Source: UBA6244 sp041582875 (GTDB lineage Bacteria > Bacteroidota > Bacteroidia > Bacteroidales > F082). From it: 45,831 nt of DNA. A model generated the notes under the pieces. That model was given only the letters and a program-made list of their open reading frames with translations. It had not been told where the DNA came from and did not search any database. Below, in pieces: positions 1-8,099 of the stretch (position 1 is its first letter; each line of letters starts with the position of its first letter). The DNA lies in NCBI GenBank assembly GCA_041582875.1, contig JBFHGX010000015.1, positions 1 to 45,831 on the forward strand, in the 5' to 3' direction. A program made the position numbers and the translations under genes.

Positions 1-2
1 AT

Positions 3-1331
3 TACATGGGAACAACCAGCATCAAAATGAAGGATTATTCTGAGGGAATTGCCTTTTTCACAATAAATATAAAAAAGGAACAGGAAAATGAGGGAGAATA
101 TTATACTGATTCGTGGGATGACTTAGAATTGCAGTCGCTTATTTTGCAAATGAATGAACAAAAATTATCTGAAGATGAAACAAAAGTTGGTCATGTTTTC
201 CTTGACCTAATTTTTAGTGGGGGAACTTATGATGATGTTCAAATAATTTATAAAAAGGTAACAGATAATCCAGAGTCTGTTTTTATTGAAAGGGTTTTTA
301 ATTATGTATTGTTTATTCAGTATGGGTATGGATTAAACGAAAAGCGATCGAATGTCCTTATTGATCATGATAGTACATTATCCTTTGTAATGGTGCTAAA
401 TGCACACTTAAAGCAGATAGGTAAAAAGAACCAAGAGAGCATTGAGATGTTAAGTCGTGCTATTTCGGCCACACCCAATTATACTTATGCATATAATATG
501 CGTGGGAGGTTGTATTCAGCAACAAAGCAATACGATAAGGCCTTGCAAGATTTTCAATTTGCTGTGAAGTTAAACCCCGAATATTTGTTAGCACAGTATA
601 ATACAGCAGACACCTATTATAATTTAGCTTTTTTTCGTCAGGCTTTAAACAGTTTTAAAGCCTTTCAAAAAAAGCTTAAAGAGTTTCCCCTTTTGGATTG
701 TTCCATTGGAAAATGCTTTTTTGAACTGACCGAATACGATAGTGCTATGTGTTATTATGACAAAGCAATAGCCCTTTCTTCAAATTATGCCGAAGCCTAT
801 TATGGCAAGGGAAAGGTATTTTTTCAAACAGAAGATTACCAAAATGCGATGATCAATTACAACAAGTGTATCCATTTTGGAGGAAAAGAAGGGGTGTATT
901 TTTTAGACCGGGCCAAATTAAAAATGATCAGAAAAGAATATACTTCGGCATTACTGGATTTTGAGGAAGCGATTAACGCTGATGGTCATCTTGCAGAAGC
1001 ATACTACGGTGCCGGATGGGCCTCATATCTGATTGGGAAATATTTTCAGTGTATCGATTATTCAACTCTGGCGGTTCAAAACAATCAAAAGGATTTCAAA
1101 GCCATGTTCAATATCGCGATAGCCCATTTGAGGTTGGGTCATTTCGATGAATCACGCAAATATTTCTTATCGGCGGCCAAAGCAAATTTGGTGTATAGCG
1201 ATACCATCGAGCCCAAAGTTTTTGTTGATCTTCAGAACTTGATTGATGCCGATAAATTTAAAGAAGCAGCACAAGAAATTACGAAGATGCTTTTGGAGCT
1301 TAATCTAACAAAAGTAAAAGAGACCAGCTGA
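3..1331 (+). CDS. TPR-repeat protein, 5' end probably cut by the window edge
   Basis: Tetratricopeptide-repeat protein, probably a protein-protein interaction scaffold; no catalytic domain is visible. From about residue 125 to 395 there are successive TPR units with the usual small/aromatic pattern, for example the segments around 'YAYNMRGRLYSATKQYDKAL' and 'AEAYYGKGKVFFQTEDYQNA'. The first ATG (position 6) sits inside what looks like another TPR helix pair ('MGTTSIKMKDYSEGIAFF'), and the frame is open to the window edge. I therefore infer that the true N-terminus, perhaps with a signal peptide, lies outside. It converges on the acyl-CoA synthetase gene with a 36-base gap and no obvious hairpin. 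The role cannot be narrowed from sequence alone. Confidence 0.75.
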   Translation, partial: YMGTTSIKMKDYSEGIAFFTINIKKEQENEGEYYTDSWDDLELQSLILQMNEQKLSEDETKVGHVFLDLIFSGGTYDDVQIIYKKVTDNPESVFIERVFNYVLFIQYGYGLNEKRSNVLIDHDSTLSFVMVLNAHLKQIGKKNQESIEMLSRAISATPNYTYAYNMRGRLYSATKQYDKALQDFQFAVKLNPEYLLAQYNTADTYYNLAFFRQALNSFKAFQKKLKEFPLLDCSIGKCFFELTEYDSAMCYYDKAIALSSNYAEAYYGKGKVFFQTEDYQNAMINYNKCIHFGGKEGVYFLDRAKLKMIRKEYTSALLDFEEAINADGHLAEAYYGAGWASYLIGKYFQCIDYSTLAVQNNQKDFKAMFNIAIAHLRLGHFDESRKYFLSAAKANLVYSDTIEPKVFVDLQNLIDADKFKEAAQEITKMLLELNLTKVKETS

Positions 1332-1367
1332 TTACAATGATTTCAAATTTTGGAGGTGTATTCCCTG

Positions 1368-3134
1368 TTAACTTTGATACATCTCATCAATTAAGTCTTT
1401 GTATAGCTCTGTAACATGTTTGCGTTTTATTTTCAATGTGTTGGTTAGTCCGCTATTTTCGATACTCAATGGCTCAGGAAGTAGTACAAACCGCTTAATT
1501 TGTTCGTATCCATCCAAGTTGTTCTGATCCTGATCGATGAGTTGCTTATAAAACTTGATAATTTCAGGATGATCAACTATTTCGCGATTGCTTATACTTT
1601 TGAGATTTAAATGAGGATGGGCTTGCTGAAGAAGTTCAAAGGCGGGAATAACAAGTGCCGATACATACTTTTTATTATCGCCAACTACTACAATCTGTTC
1701 TATGTATTTGTTCTGACCCAGCAAGAGTTCCAGTTTCTGAGGCGAAATGTATTTTCCTCCTGAAGTCTTCATCATGTCTTTTATTCTGTCAGTCATTACC
1801 AGGTAGTTATCATCGGTAATATATCCTTTGTCACCGGTTTTGAATGCCTTTCCTTGGAGCACTTTTTCTGTCTCGACAGGCTTTTTGTAGTATCCTTTAA
1901 AAACGGTGTCGCCTTCCACAATAATTTCCTCGTTTTCTCCAATGCTGACCTTGGTTTCCGGCATGATGGAACCACACGTGTTTAAGTCGAAAGTATCTGT
2001 TTTCATGCACGAAACGGTGGCAGTAGTTTCAGTAGCGCCATATCCATAATTTACAAAAAGGCCAATGGCATGAAAAAACTTAAGTAAATCAGGCTGAATG
2101 GCAGCTCCGGCACAAGGTGTTGTTCTGAGGTTTCCTCCAAATATACCCATTAGCTTTCCCAATACCAATTTCTGAGCTATTTTGTGTTTTACGGAAAGTA
2201 AAAAAGGTAGCCTGTGTTTTCCAATGGTCTGATGTCCTACAGCAACCGACCAATCAAAAATCTTTTGTTTTATTGAACTCCAATGATGGTATTCTTCAAA
2301 AATACCTTCATGGGTTTTTTCAAAAAATCGCGGTACCACACACATCACGGTAGGTTTAACCAAAGGCAAAGTTTCGATTACTTTTTTGGGGTTCGACAGG
2401 AAAGTGTTGACTCCACCACGATACATCATAAAGAAAGTCCAACTGCGCTCAAAAATGTGGCTTAAAGGCAAAAAAGCCAATGAGCTATCGTTTTCAGTGA
2501 TGTCTAAACGGATGTCGTTTATTTTAAAGGCGTGCATGAAATTCAGGTGCGAAAGCATGGCGCCTTTGGGCTCTCCGGTGGTTCCCGAGGTGTAAATAAT
2601 AGAGGCAATATCTTCTTCATGGGCATTTTCCAACGCACTGTTTAGGAGGGTCTCATCATCTTTTGTTCCTAGTTTACAGAATGTATCCCATGAAATAACG
2701 GAATGATTTATTGTGTTTGCGTTTGTGAATGTTATGATGGTTTTCAATGAAGTTTTATCCAACAGCCACAGGGCTTTTTCCAATTGTTGGGCATCATCCA
2801 CAAATATCAACTCCATCTGGGTTTCGTCCACAATATATTTTAATTGATCACGGTTACTTGTGCCATAAAAAGGTACCACAATGCCCCTTATGGAAAGAAT
2901 CCCAATATCTGCCATGGTCCATTCTGGACGGTTATTGGCAAAAATACCAATCTTCGATTCAAACGAATATCCCAGTGATAACAACGCCTTAGAGACTTCC
3001 TTGTTTTTGGAAGCCAAAAAATCCCAGCTTAAATTTTCCAGAGTGCCAGATGCTTCGTTGATGAGTCTGAATACCGGACGTTGTCCGTATTTTTTGGCTC
3101 CCTGAAGAACCATGTGTGCCAGGTGATTTATCAT
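1368..3134 (-). CDS. Long-chain acyl-CoA synthetase (AMP-forming)
   Basis: Member of the adenylate-forming ANL superfamily that activates fatty acids to acyl-CoA with ATP; 588 residues, normal for bacterial long-chain acyl-CoA ligases. The phosphate-binding motif YTSGTTGEPKG is at residues 181-191. The YGYGATETT adenine/acyl motif is near 363-371. The hinge region TGDKGYITDDNYLVMTDRIKD runs 433-453, and the C-terminal catalytic lysine lies in NTLKIKR near residue 568. No signal peptide or membrane segment, so it is cytoplasmic or peripheral. It lies 21 bases downstream of the acyl-ACP thioesterase gene on the same strand, so the two are probably co-transcribed. That implies fatty acids freed from ACP can be re-activated as CoA esters. 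Chain-length specificity cannot be read. Confidence 0.9.
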   Translation of the reverse strand: MINHLAHMVLQGAKKYGQRPVFRLINEASGTLENLSWDFLASKNKEVSKALLSLGYSFESKIGIFANNRPEWTMADIGILSIRGIVVPFYGTSNRDQLKYIVDETQMELIFVDDAQQLEKALWLLDKTSLKTIITFTNANTINHSVISWDTFCKLGTKDDETLLNSALENAHEEDIASIIYTSGTTGEPKGAMLSHLNFMHAFKINDIRLDITENDSSLAFLPLSHIFERSWTFFMMYRGGVNTFLSNPKKVIETLPLVKPTVMCVVPRFFEKTHEGIFEEYHHWSSIKQKIFDWSVAVGHQTIGKHRLPFLLSVKHKIAQKLVLGKLMGIFGGNLRTTPCAGAAIQPDLLKFFHAIGLFVNYGYGATETTATVSCMKTDTFDLNTCGSIMPETKVSIGENEEIIVEGDTVFKGYYKKPVETEKVLQGKAFKTGDKGYITDDNYLVMTDRIKDMMKTSGGKYISPQKLELLLGQNKYIEQIVVVGDNKKYVSALVIPAFELLQQAHPHLNLKSISNREIVDHPEIIKFYKQLIDQDQNNLDGYEQIKRFVLLPEPLSIENSGLTNTLKIKRKHVTELYKDLIDEMYQS

Positions 3135-3155
3135 ATAATTTTATTTGAAAGCGTT

Positions 3156-3893
3156 TTATTGCTTACTCTCCATTTCAACCAATGCCACAAATGCAGTTTT
3201 ATCATTTGCTGTTTTCTGTCCCCGATAAACTCCATTTATCGAGGTGTTTTTCTGTATGTTAATGTGTTCGCCTAAAACACATTCACTAAAATAATTCATC
3301 TGAACAAAAGTAAGTCTTTGCTCCCCTTGATCCATATACATGGCGTCGGTTAACCAATCGAAATATTTTCGTGCGTTGGTGTGGCCATTCATGTCCATAT
3401 CGGAGTATTTGGGGACAACCTCAAAAATGGTAAGGTAGTCATTGTTTCGGTTCAATGTTGGGAGTTCACGTGTAACAGCCTGATATGAAGAAGTATACTC
3501 TTCAATATTAACATATTTATCGATACGCTGAGGTCTGCGCGAGGTTAAATCGATGATAAACCATTCAGAAGTGGCTCTACAGAGCACTTCTCCATTAGGA
3601 GTAGTAACAATAAAATCGCGAAAAGCAGCCAGCCCTTTTACTACCCTTGGCCATGTTTCAACAATCACCTGTTCCTGCCATTCGGGCATACGTATCAACT
3701 CCAGGTTTATTCTGAAGAGCACCCAGGAGGCATTGAAAACGCTGGTTTGGGTAAATCCGAATCCCAAATGTTCGGCATGTTGAGTGGCTGCTCGTTGAAG
3801 TAAAATATTTAATCCGGTTAAGGTAAGTTTTCCGTCTAAACTGATGTCGTCCCAGTTGACAGTAAATTGTTCCTTCCAGGTTTTTTGAACCAT
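3156..3893 (-). CDS. Acyl-ACP thioesterase (FatA/FatB family)
   Basis: Hydrolyses acyl-ACP to free fatty acid and ACP; double hotdog fold, 245 residues from the chosen start. The second half carries the family's D-x-N-x-H catalytic motif as D167-M-N169-G-H171, followed by N-A-R-K-Y-F-D-W, and a candidate catalytic Glu at about 204 in YFSECVLGE. An in-frame ATG nine codons upstream (position 3920) would place the start above the TACCTTTG -7 box at 3909-3916. The inner ATG at 3893 is therefore preferred, with a leader of only about ten bases. First gene of a likely two-gene operon with the acyl-CoA synthetase. Bacterial members are known in anaerobes and Bacteroidota; the substrate chain length is unknown. 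Confidence 0.85.
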   Translation of the reverse strand: MVQKTWKEQFTVNWDDISLDGKLTLTGLNILLQRAATQHAEHLGFGFTQTSVFNASWVLFRINLELIRMPEWQEQVIVETWPRVVKGLAAFRDFIVTTPNGEVLCRATSEWFIIDLTSRRPQRIDKYVNIEEYTSSYQAVTRELPTLNRNNDYLTIFEVVPKYSDMDMNGHTNARKYFDWLTDAMYMDQGEQRLTFVQMNYFSECVLGEHINIQKNTSINGVYRGQKTANDKTAFVALVEMESKQ

Positions 3894-3908
3894 GATATAT
3901 TTTTTCGG

Positions 3909-3916
3909 CAAAGGTA
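3909..3916 (-). promoter_or_regulatory. Bacteroidota -7 box of the thioesterase operon
   Basis: Reads TACCTTTG on the minus strand, an exact TAnnTTTG match, 16 bases before the chosen ATG. No TTG/TTTG -33 box is seen at the usual spacing. It decides against the longer N-terminus. Confidence 0.6.
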
Positions 3917-4039
3917 GCATCTCTGGTGTGATATAAGATTACTGTCTTTAAAAACTTACCTTATTGATGGACACCATTTGTCATTTATATAGGCATCAAT
4001 ACAATTTTACGTATTTTAGTGAAGTCAAAAATCGTATAA

Positions 4040-5506
4040 ATGACTCGGATACTACAGTACTTATTGATTGTTTTTATAGTGGTGGCAATGGTTTCATGTG
4101 GTAGTGACACTCAATCAAACCCTTTTAAAAAAAGAACAATAAAGGCTGTTAAAGAGCAAAATCAAGGATTATCTTTGGTGTTAGCTTCTAAAAAAATCAG
4201 GGCTGTTACTAATTATGGTTCACTCAGCTATTTTATTTACCGAGGCGAACCTATGGGGTATCAATATGAATTATTGAAAAACTTGTGCAACTCCCTCGAT
4301 GTGGAATTGGAATTGTTTATTGAAAAGGATTTGAGTAAGTGCATCGATATGCTGAACAACAGTGAAGTAGATATACTTGCTATGGGGCTTACCATGACCA
4401 ATAAGCGACGCAAGCAATTGTTGTTTACTGAGCCGATAATTGTTTCGAGACAAGTGCTGGTGCAACGTAAACCCGATGGATGGCGAAAGATGGCTACTGC
4501 TGATGAAATTGAATCGCATATGCTGCGTTCGACATTGGATTTGTCGGGGAAGACCATTTATGTGGAAGAAGGCACTGTATTTGAAGAACAGCTGAGCCGG
4601 CTTGCTGATGAGATTGCTGGTCATATTGAGGTGGTTTCTGATCACCGAGAGGTAGAGGAGCTCATTGCTGCGGTGGCTTCGGGTGAAATAGATTATACCA
4701 TTGCTGATGAGCATGTGGCAATGGTAAATACCCGTTATTATCCCAACCTGGATGTGTCTACTGCGGTTAGTTTCCCTCAAAAGATAGCTTGGGCGGTTGA
4801 TGTCAATCAGTTTGCTTTGGCCGACACCATCAATGCTTGGGTAAAAACATTTAACAAGGAGCTTATATCCAGGTTGTTATTCAATAAATATTTTAAGAAT
4901 ATCCGGTCGGGCCGGATTTCGAAAAGCAACTACTATTCTTACACAGGAGAACATCTTTCTCCTTATGATTCGTTGATCAGAATCGGAGCTCAAGAATTGG
5001 GATGGGATTGGAGGTTGTTGGCTTCGTTGATTTATCAGGAATCGGAATTTAAACCGCAGGTAAAAAGCTGGGTAGGTGCTTTTGGGTTGATGCAATTGAT
5101 GCCATCGGTGATGCAAACTTATGGAATTGACTCCACGGCTTCTCCGGAAGTTCAAATAATGGCCGGCGTTAAGCATTTGAAAAGTATTGAGCACCAATTA
5201 CCTGATGAAATTACTGATTCGTTGCAACGCATGATGTTTACCATGGCAGCTTATAACAGTGGATTAGGACATGTTTTGGATGCCCGACGATTGGCTAAAA
5301 AGCACAACATGGATCAAAACCAGTGGATTGATCAAACCGAGGTGTTTGTATTAAAATTATCCGATAAGCAATACTATACTGATACAGTGGTGTATTACGG
5401 ATTTATGAGAGGAGATGAAACTTACACTTTTGTACGAGATATCGTTGATCGCTATGGGCATTACATCAATTTAATTGGTAATGACTCCAACAACAACCGT
5501 CAATAG
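4040..5506 (+). CDS. mltF: MltF-like membrane-bound lytic murein transglycosylase (lipoprotein)
   Basis: Lytic transglycosylase that cleaves peptidoglycan glycan strands; 488 residues. A lipoprotein signal peptide ends at Cys20 (VAMVSC-G), so it is membrane-anchored in the envelope. Residues about 50-285 form a periplasmic solute-binding (SBP_bac_3) domain, recognisable by NYGSLSYFIYRGEPMGYQYE. Residues about 305-440 form the SLT domain with catalytic Glu334 in IYQESEF, followed by GAFGLMQLMP and AAYNSG. This two-domain order is that of E. coli MltF, where the N-terminal domain regulates activity. A near-match to the -7 box (TATTTTAG) lies about 30 bases upstream. It ends 10 bases from the convergent tatA gene. 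Confidence 0.9.
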   Translation: MTRILQYLLIVFIVVAMVSCGSDTQSNPFKKRTIKAVKEQNQGLSLVLASKKIRAVTNYGSLSYFIYRGEPMGYQYELLKNLCNSLDVELELFIEKDLSKCIDMLNNSEVDILAMGLTMTNKRRKQLLFTEPIIVSRQVLVQRKPDGWRKMATADEIESHMLRSTLDLSGKTIYVEEGTVFEEQLSRLADEIAGHIEVVSDHREVEELIAAVASGEIDYTIADEHVAMVNTRYYPNLDVSTAVSFPQKIAWAVDVNQFALADTINAWVKTFNKELISRLLFNKYFKNIRSGRISKSNYYSYTGEHLSPYDSLIRIGAQELGWDWRLLASLIYQESEFKPQVKSWVGAFGLMQLMPSVMQTYGIDSTASPEVQIMAGVKHLKSIEHQLPDEITDSLQRMMFTMAAYNSGLGHVLDARRLAKKHNMDQNQWIDQTEVFVLKLSDKQYYTDTVVYYGFMRGDETYTFVRDIVDRYGHYINLIGNDSNNNRQ

Positions 5507-5516
5507 GTTTGAGATG

Positions 5517-5726
5517 TTATTTCTTGTCCGACTTTTCTTCGTTCTTTTCTTCTTCAGAACCAATGCCGTCTTTGAACTCTTTTACACCTTTACCCAGCCC
5601 ACGCATGAGTTCGGGAATTTTTTTTCCGCCAAAGAGCAACAAAATAATCACAACAATGATCACAATTTCCGGAGTTCCTATCCATCCGGCAAGCTGAACT
5701 AATGAAACAATTGCAAGTAAGTTCAT
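5517..5726 (-). CDS. tatA: Sec-independent translocase subunit TatA
   Basis: TatA/TatE-type pore subunit of the twin-arginine export system; 69 residues from the chosen start. It has one N-terminal membrane helix (IGTPEIVIIVVIILLLFGG), the FGGKKIPEL hinge and amphipathic helix with LMRGLGKGVKEFKDG, then an acidic/lysine-rich tail. A longer in-frame start at 5795 would lie upstream of the TATCTTTG box at 5753-5760, so the start at 5726 is chosen. No tatC is adjacent in this window, which is common in Bacteroidota. TatB function may also be served by this protein, since separate TatB is often missing in the phylum (family knowledge, not seen here). Confidence 0.9.
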   Translation of the reverse strand: MNLLAIVSLVQLAGWIGTPEIVIIVVIILLLFGGKKIPELMRGLGKGVKEFKDGIGSEEEKNEEKSDKK

Positions 5727-5752
5727 GGTTTTTGTATTTACTTTTTGTGCAA

Positions 5753-5760
5753 CAAAGATA
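5753..5760 (-). promoter_or_regulatory. Bacteroidota -7 box of tatA
   Basis: Minus-strand TATCTTTG, 26 bases before the tatA ATG at 5726. It sits back to back with the plus-strand box of the deiminase gene at 5801-5808, so this is a compact divergent promoter region. Confidence 0.6.
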
Positions 5761-5775
5761 AGTAAAAACAACCTC

Positions 5776-5808
5776 TTTGCATGTTTTGTTGTCATTTCAT
5801 TAAATTTG
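5776..5808 (+). promoter_or_regulatory. Promoter of the deiminase gene (-33 TTTG, -7 TAAATTTG)
   Basis: TTTG at 5776-5779 and TAAATTTG at 5801-5808 are separated by 21 bases, a good fit to the Bacteroidota consensus TTTG-N19-21-TAnnTTTG. The predicted transcription start is about 5814. This rules out the in-frame ATG at 5781 and supports the start at 5829. Confidence 0.65.
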
Positions 5809-5828
5809 CACCTATTGATACAGTTTTT

Positions 5829-7838
5829 ATGAAAAAGAATTTACTTTTTATTGCTCTTATCGGGATCTTTGCCAGTCAAATGTTGATCGCGCAGGGTCAA
5901 AAACCCGATTATCGAAAATTGCATTATCTCTCAGAAGAAGAGATGAATAAGTCTTTTGATTTTTCAAAAGACTTTGTGGTGACAGATCCACCAACGGGAA
6001 TTATACGCAATGTTGCTGAATTCGATCAAATGCAAAGTGTATTGGTTCGATATCCTTTTGGTGTACCCATTGAGCTGATTCGTGAAATGGCAGAAAACAC
6101 CCTTGTAACCACTATTGTGGGTAGTTCGGCACAACAGCAAACCGTTATTAATACTTATACCAGCAACAATGTGAATCTGGATAATTGTGCTTTTCTAATT
6201 GCTCAAACCGATAGCTATTGGGTACGCGATTATGGTCCTTGGTTTGTTTTCGATGGCAATAAAAACCCTGGTATTGTTGACTTCCCTTACAATCGTCCCC
6301 GTCCGAATGATAACAATATTCCGGCTCGTGTAGCCGAAAGTTTGGGAATAGATTTGTATGGGATGAATTTGATAAGTACCGGTGGAAATTATATGTGTGA
6401 TGGAATGGGGAAAGCTGCCAGCACCGATTTGGTATGGGACGAAAACCCGGGCTTATCGCACACTCAAGTTAGTGATTTTGTAAAAGATTACTTGAATAAC
6501 TCGCCTTACATGGTTACTGAGGATCCTTTGGGGGATTATATCAAGCACATCGACTGTTGGGGAAAATTTCTTTCTCCTGGCAAGGTGATCATAGGTCAGG
6601 TGCCCATTACCGATAGTCGCTATGCAGATTATGAAGCCATTGCCTTCTACTTTACCAATACCATTAGCTCCTGGGGTTATCCCTATGAAGTGATTAGGGT
6701 GTTCACACCGGGTACTTATCCCAATACACCTTACACCAATTCACTTATTCTAAATAAAAAAGTGTTTGTTCCCATTACTGGTAGTCAGTGGGATGATGAA
6801 GCTATAGCTGTGTACGAGGAAGCCATGCCTGGATATGAAATTGTTGGCGTAATGTACGATGGTTGGGAAAATACTGATGCACTGCATTGTCGTACCAAAG
6901 GGATTGCTGATTTGGGTATGTTGTATATTCATCATCTTCCACTATTGGGTGAGGTCAATTTTTCTGAAGAAATTGAGCTTACAGCTGATGTGATTGCCTA
7001 CAGTGGTGAATCGGTTTATCAGGATTCTGTTTTTGTTTATTTTAGGATAAATGGAGGCGATTACCAACATACTACAATGTCACACTTGATGGGAGATACC
7101 TATACAGGAACTCTTGTTGGATTTAATCCCGGCGATACGGTAGATTATTATTTATTTGCTGCTGACGCCTCCAATCGACGTTCATTCAGCCCCTATATTG
7201 GTGAGCCAGATCCGTTCGAGTTTTATTTCCCTGAGGTTACTGAACTTACATTTAATCCTGATTCGGTATTGTTTCAAACTACCGAGCAGATGGAATTGGG
7301 ATTGCCTTTGGATATCATCAATGGATCTTCTGAAGGTATTATGGTCAACTCAATTACAGAAATGGGCGATGAGTTCATGTGGTTTGTGGATGAAATGCCT
7401 ACGTTACCATTGAATATACCTTCTGGAGATACTTTGTCGTTGGTTATTAAATGTATTGTACCGGTACAGTTTTTCCAGACCTACATCACCGATTCACTTT
7501 TTGTAGTTACTGATTTTGGTGTGTTTGGTGAACCGATTATTATTGATGGCGATTTGATATCTTCCATTGAGAACATAGCCCAATCTATTGATTACACCTT
7601 ATATCCAAATCCTGTTTCTTCAATATTTTGCATTACCACCGGTGAAAGCCTGTCCAAAGAAGTTGAGCTGTCAATCTATGACTTGTCAGGAAATCGGGTG
7701 ATCAAAACGCGGATGATCGTAGGCAATAATCATCAGGTTAATTTTCAACTTCCCGAGGCTATTGCTTCGGGAACATATATTTTTGAACTGGTTTCTGGTA
7801 CGACAAATATCACAGGTAAAATACTGGTAATAAGATAA
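5829..7838 (+). CDS. Secreted peptidylarginine deiminase (Porphyromonas-type) with T9SS sorting domain
   Basis: Guanidino-group-modifying enzyme of the PAD_porph/agmatine deiminase superfamily; predicted to turn peptidyl arginine into citrulline plus ammonia outside the cell. 669 residues from ATG 5829. Signal peptide 1-22 ending MLIAQ; deiminase domain about 55-375. Catalytic residues: Asp134 in WVRDYGPW, His240 and Asp242 in HIDCW, Cys354 in DALHCRTKG, and Asn304 in PYTNSLILN. Arg156 and Arg158 in YNRPRPNDN match, from memory, the two arginines that bind the substrate C-terminal carboxylate in P. gingivalis PPAD (Arg152/Arg154). An Ig-like domain follows (about 375-470), then a roughly 100-residue beta-rich segment not expected in PPAD, then a type A sorting domain starting at YPNPVSS. 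Plain agmatine deiminase is unlikely given the signal peptide and extra domains. Stop is followed by a strong hairpin. Confidence 0.85.
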   Translation: MKKNLLFIALIGIFASQMLIAQGQKPDYRKLHYLSEEEMNKSFDFSKDFVVTDPPTGIIRNVAEFDQMQSVLVRYPFGVPIELIREMAENTLVTTIVGSSAQQQTVINTYTSNNVNLDNCAFLIAQTDSYWVRDYGPWFVFDGNKNPGIVDFPYNRPRPNDNNIPARVAESLGIDLYGMNLISTGGNYMCDGMGKAASTDLVWDENPGLSHTQVSDFVKDYLNNSPYMVTEDPLGDYIKHIDCWGKFLSPGKVIIGQVPITDSRYADYEAIAFYFTNTISSWGYPYEVIRVFTPGTYPNTPYTNSLILNKKVFVPITGSQWDDEAIAVYEEAMPGYEIVGVMYDGWENTDALHCRTKGIADLGMLYIHHLPLLGEVNFSEEIELTADVIAYSGESVYQDSVFVYFRINGGDYQHTTMSHLMGDTYTGTLVGFNPGDTVDYYLFAADASNRRSFSPYIGEPDPFEFYFPEVTELTFNPDSVLFQTTEQMELGLPLDIINGSSEGIMVNSITEMGDEFMWFVDEMPTLPLNIPSGDTLSLVIKCIVPVQFFQTYITDSLFVVTDFGVFGEPIIIDGDLISSIENIAQSIDYTLYPNPVSSIFCITTGESLSKEVELSIYDLSGNRVIKTRMIVGNNHQVNFQLPEAIASGTYIFELVSGTTNITGKILVIR

Positions 7839-7881
7839 TACATCGCCTGTTGAAAAACCTCAGGTACTTAATGTGCTTGTC

Positions 7882-7928
7882 AAAAAATTATAGATGTTTA
7901 TCTAATGGTAAACATCTATAATTTTTTT
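7882..7928. terminator. Bidirectional intrinsic terminator
   Basis: Perfect 19-base-pair stem, left arm 7882-7900 and right arm 7909-7927, loop of 8 bases (tctaatgg), with an A-run on one side and a T-run on the other. It serves the deiminase gene (+) and the converging barrel/microprotein operon (-). Confidence 0.85.
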
Positions 7929-7966
7929 GGGAAGATTGATTTCTGTCGTTATAATAAACGCTCCAA

Positions 7967-8086
7967 TTATACAAGAATGAGCGAGAGGTATACGGCAGCA
8001 CCCAGTGCGGCCACAATAATCCAAAACGTTGCCAAGGGAGGCAATTTGTCTTTTTCCGGGTCGTAATCAAATTCGCTTCTTGCCAT
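7967..8086 (-). CDS. 39-residue single-span membrane microprotein
   Basis: Small open frame on the minus strand, ATG at 8084-8086, stop TAA at 7967-7969. The product begins MARSEFDYDPEKDKLPP and continues into one hydrophobic helix rich in Ala, Val, Leu and Ile, ending LILV. The N-terminal half is acidic/charged, and the helix (about residues 19-39) would cross the inner membrane. It starts 13 bases after the stop of the SPOR-barrel gene and is followed by the terminator at 7882-7928, so it is the last gene of that transcript. I do not recognise the family. A 60-residue frame overlapping it on the same strand (7888-8070) has Trp/Cys/Arg-rich non-protein-like composition and is not favoured. 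Confidence 0.6.
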   Translation of the reverse strand: MARSEFDYDPEKDKLPPLATFWIIVAALGAAVYLSLILV

Positions 8087-8099
8087 AACTCGATACTGT

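Noticed and set aside
5727..5795. Longer TatA N-terminus
   Set aside because: Would begin upstream of the TATCTTTG promoter box and adds a tail not seen in TatA.
7888..8070. 60-residue open frame on the minus strand
   Set aside because: Trp/Cys/Arg-rich, runs into the terminator stem, and overlaps the better 39-residue membrane frame at 7967-8086.
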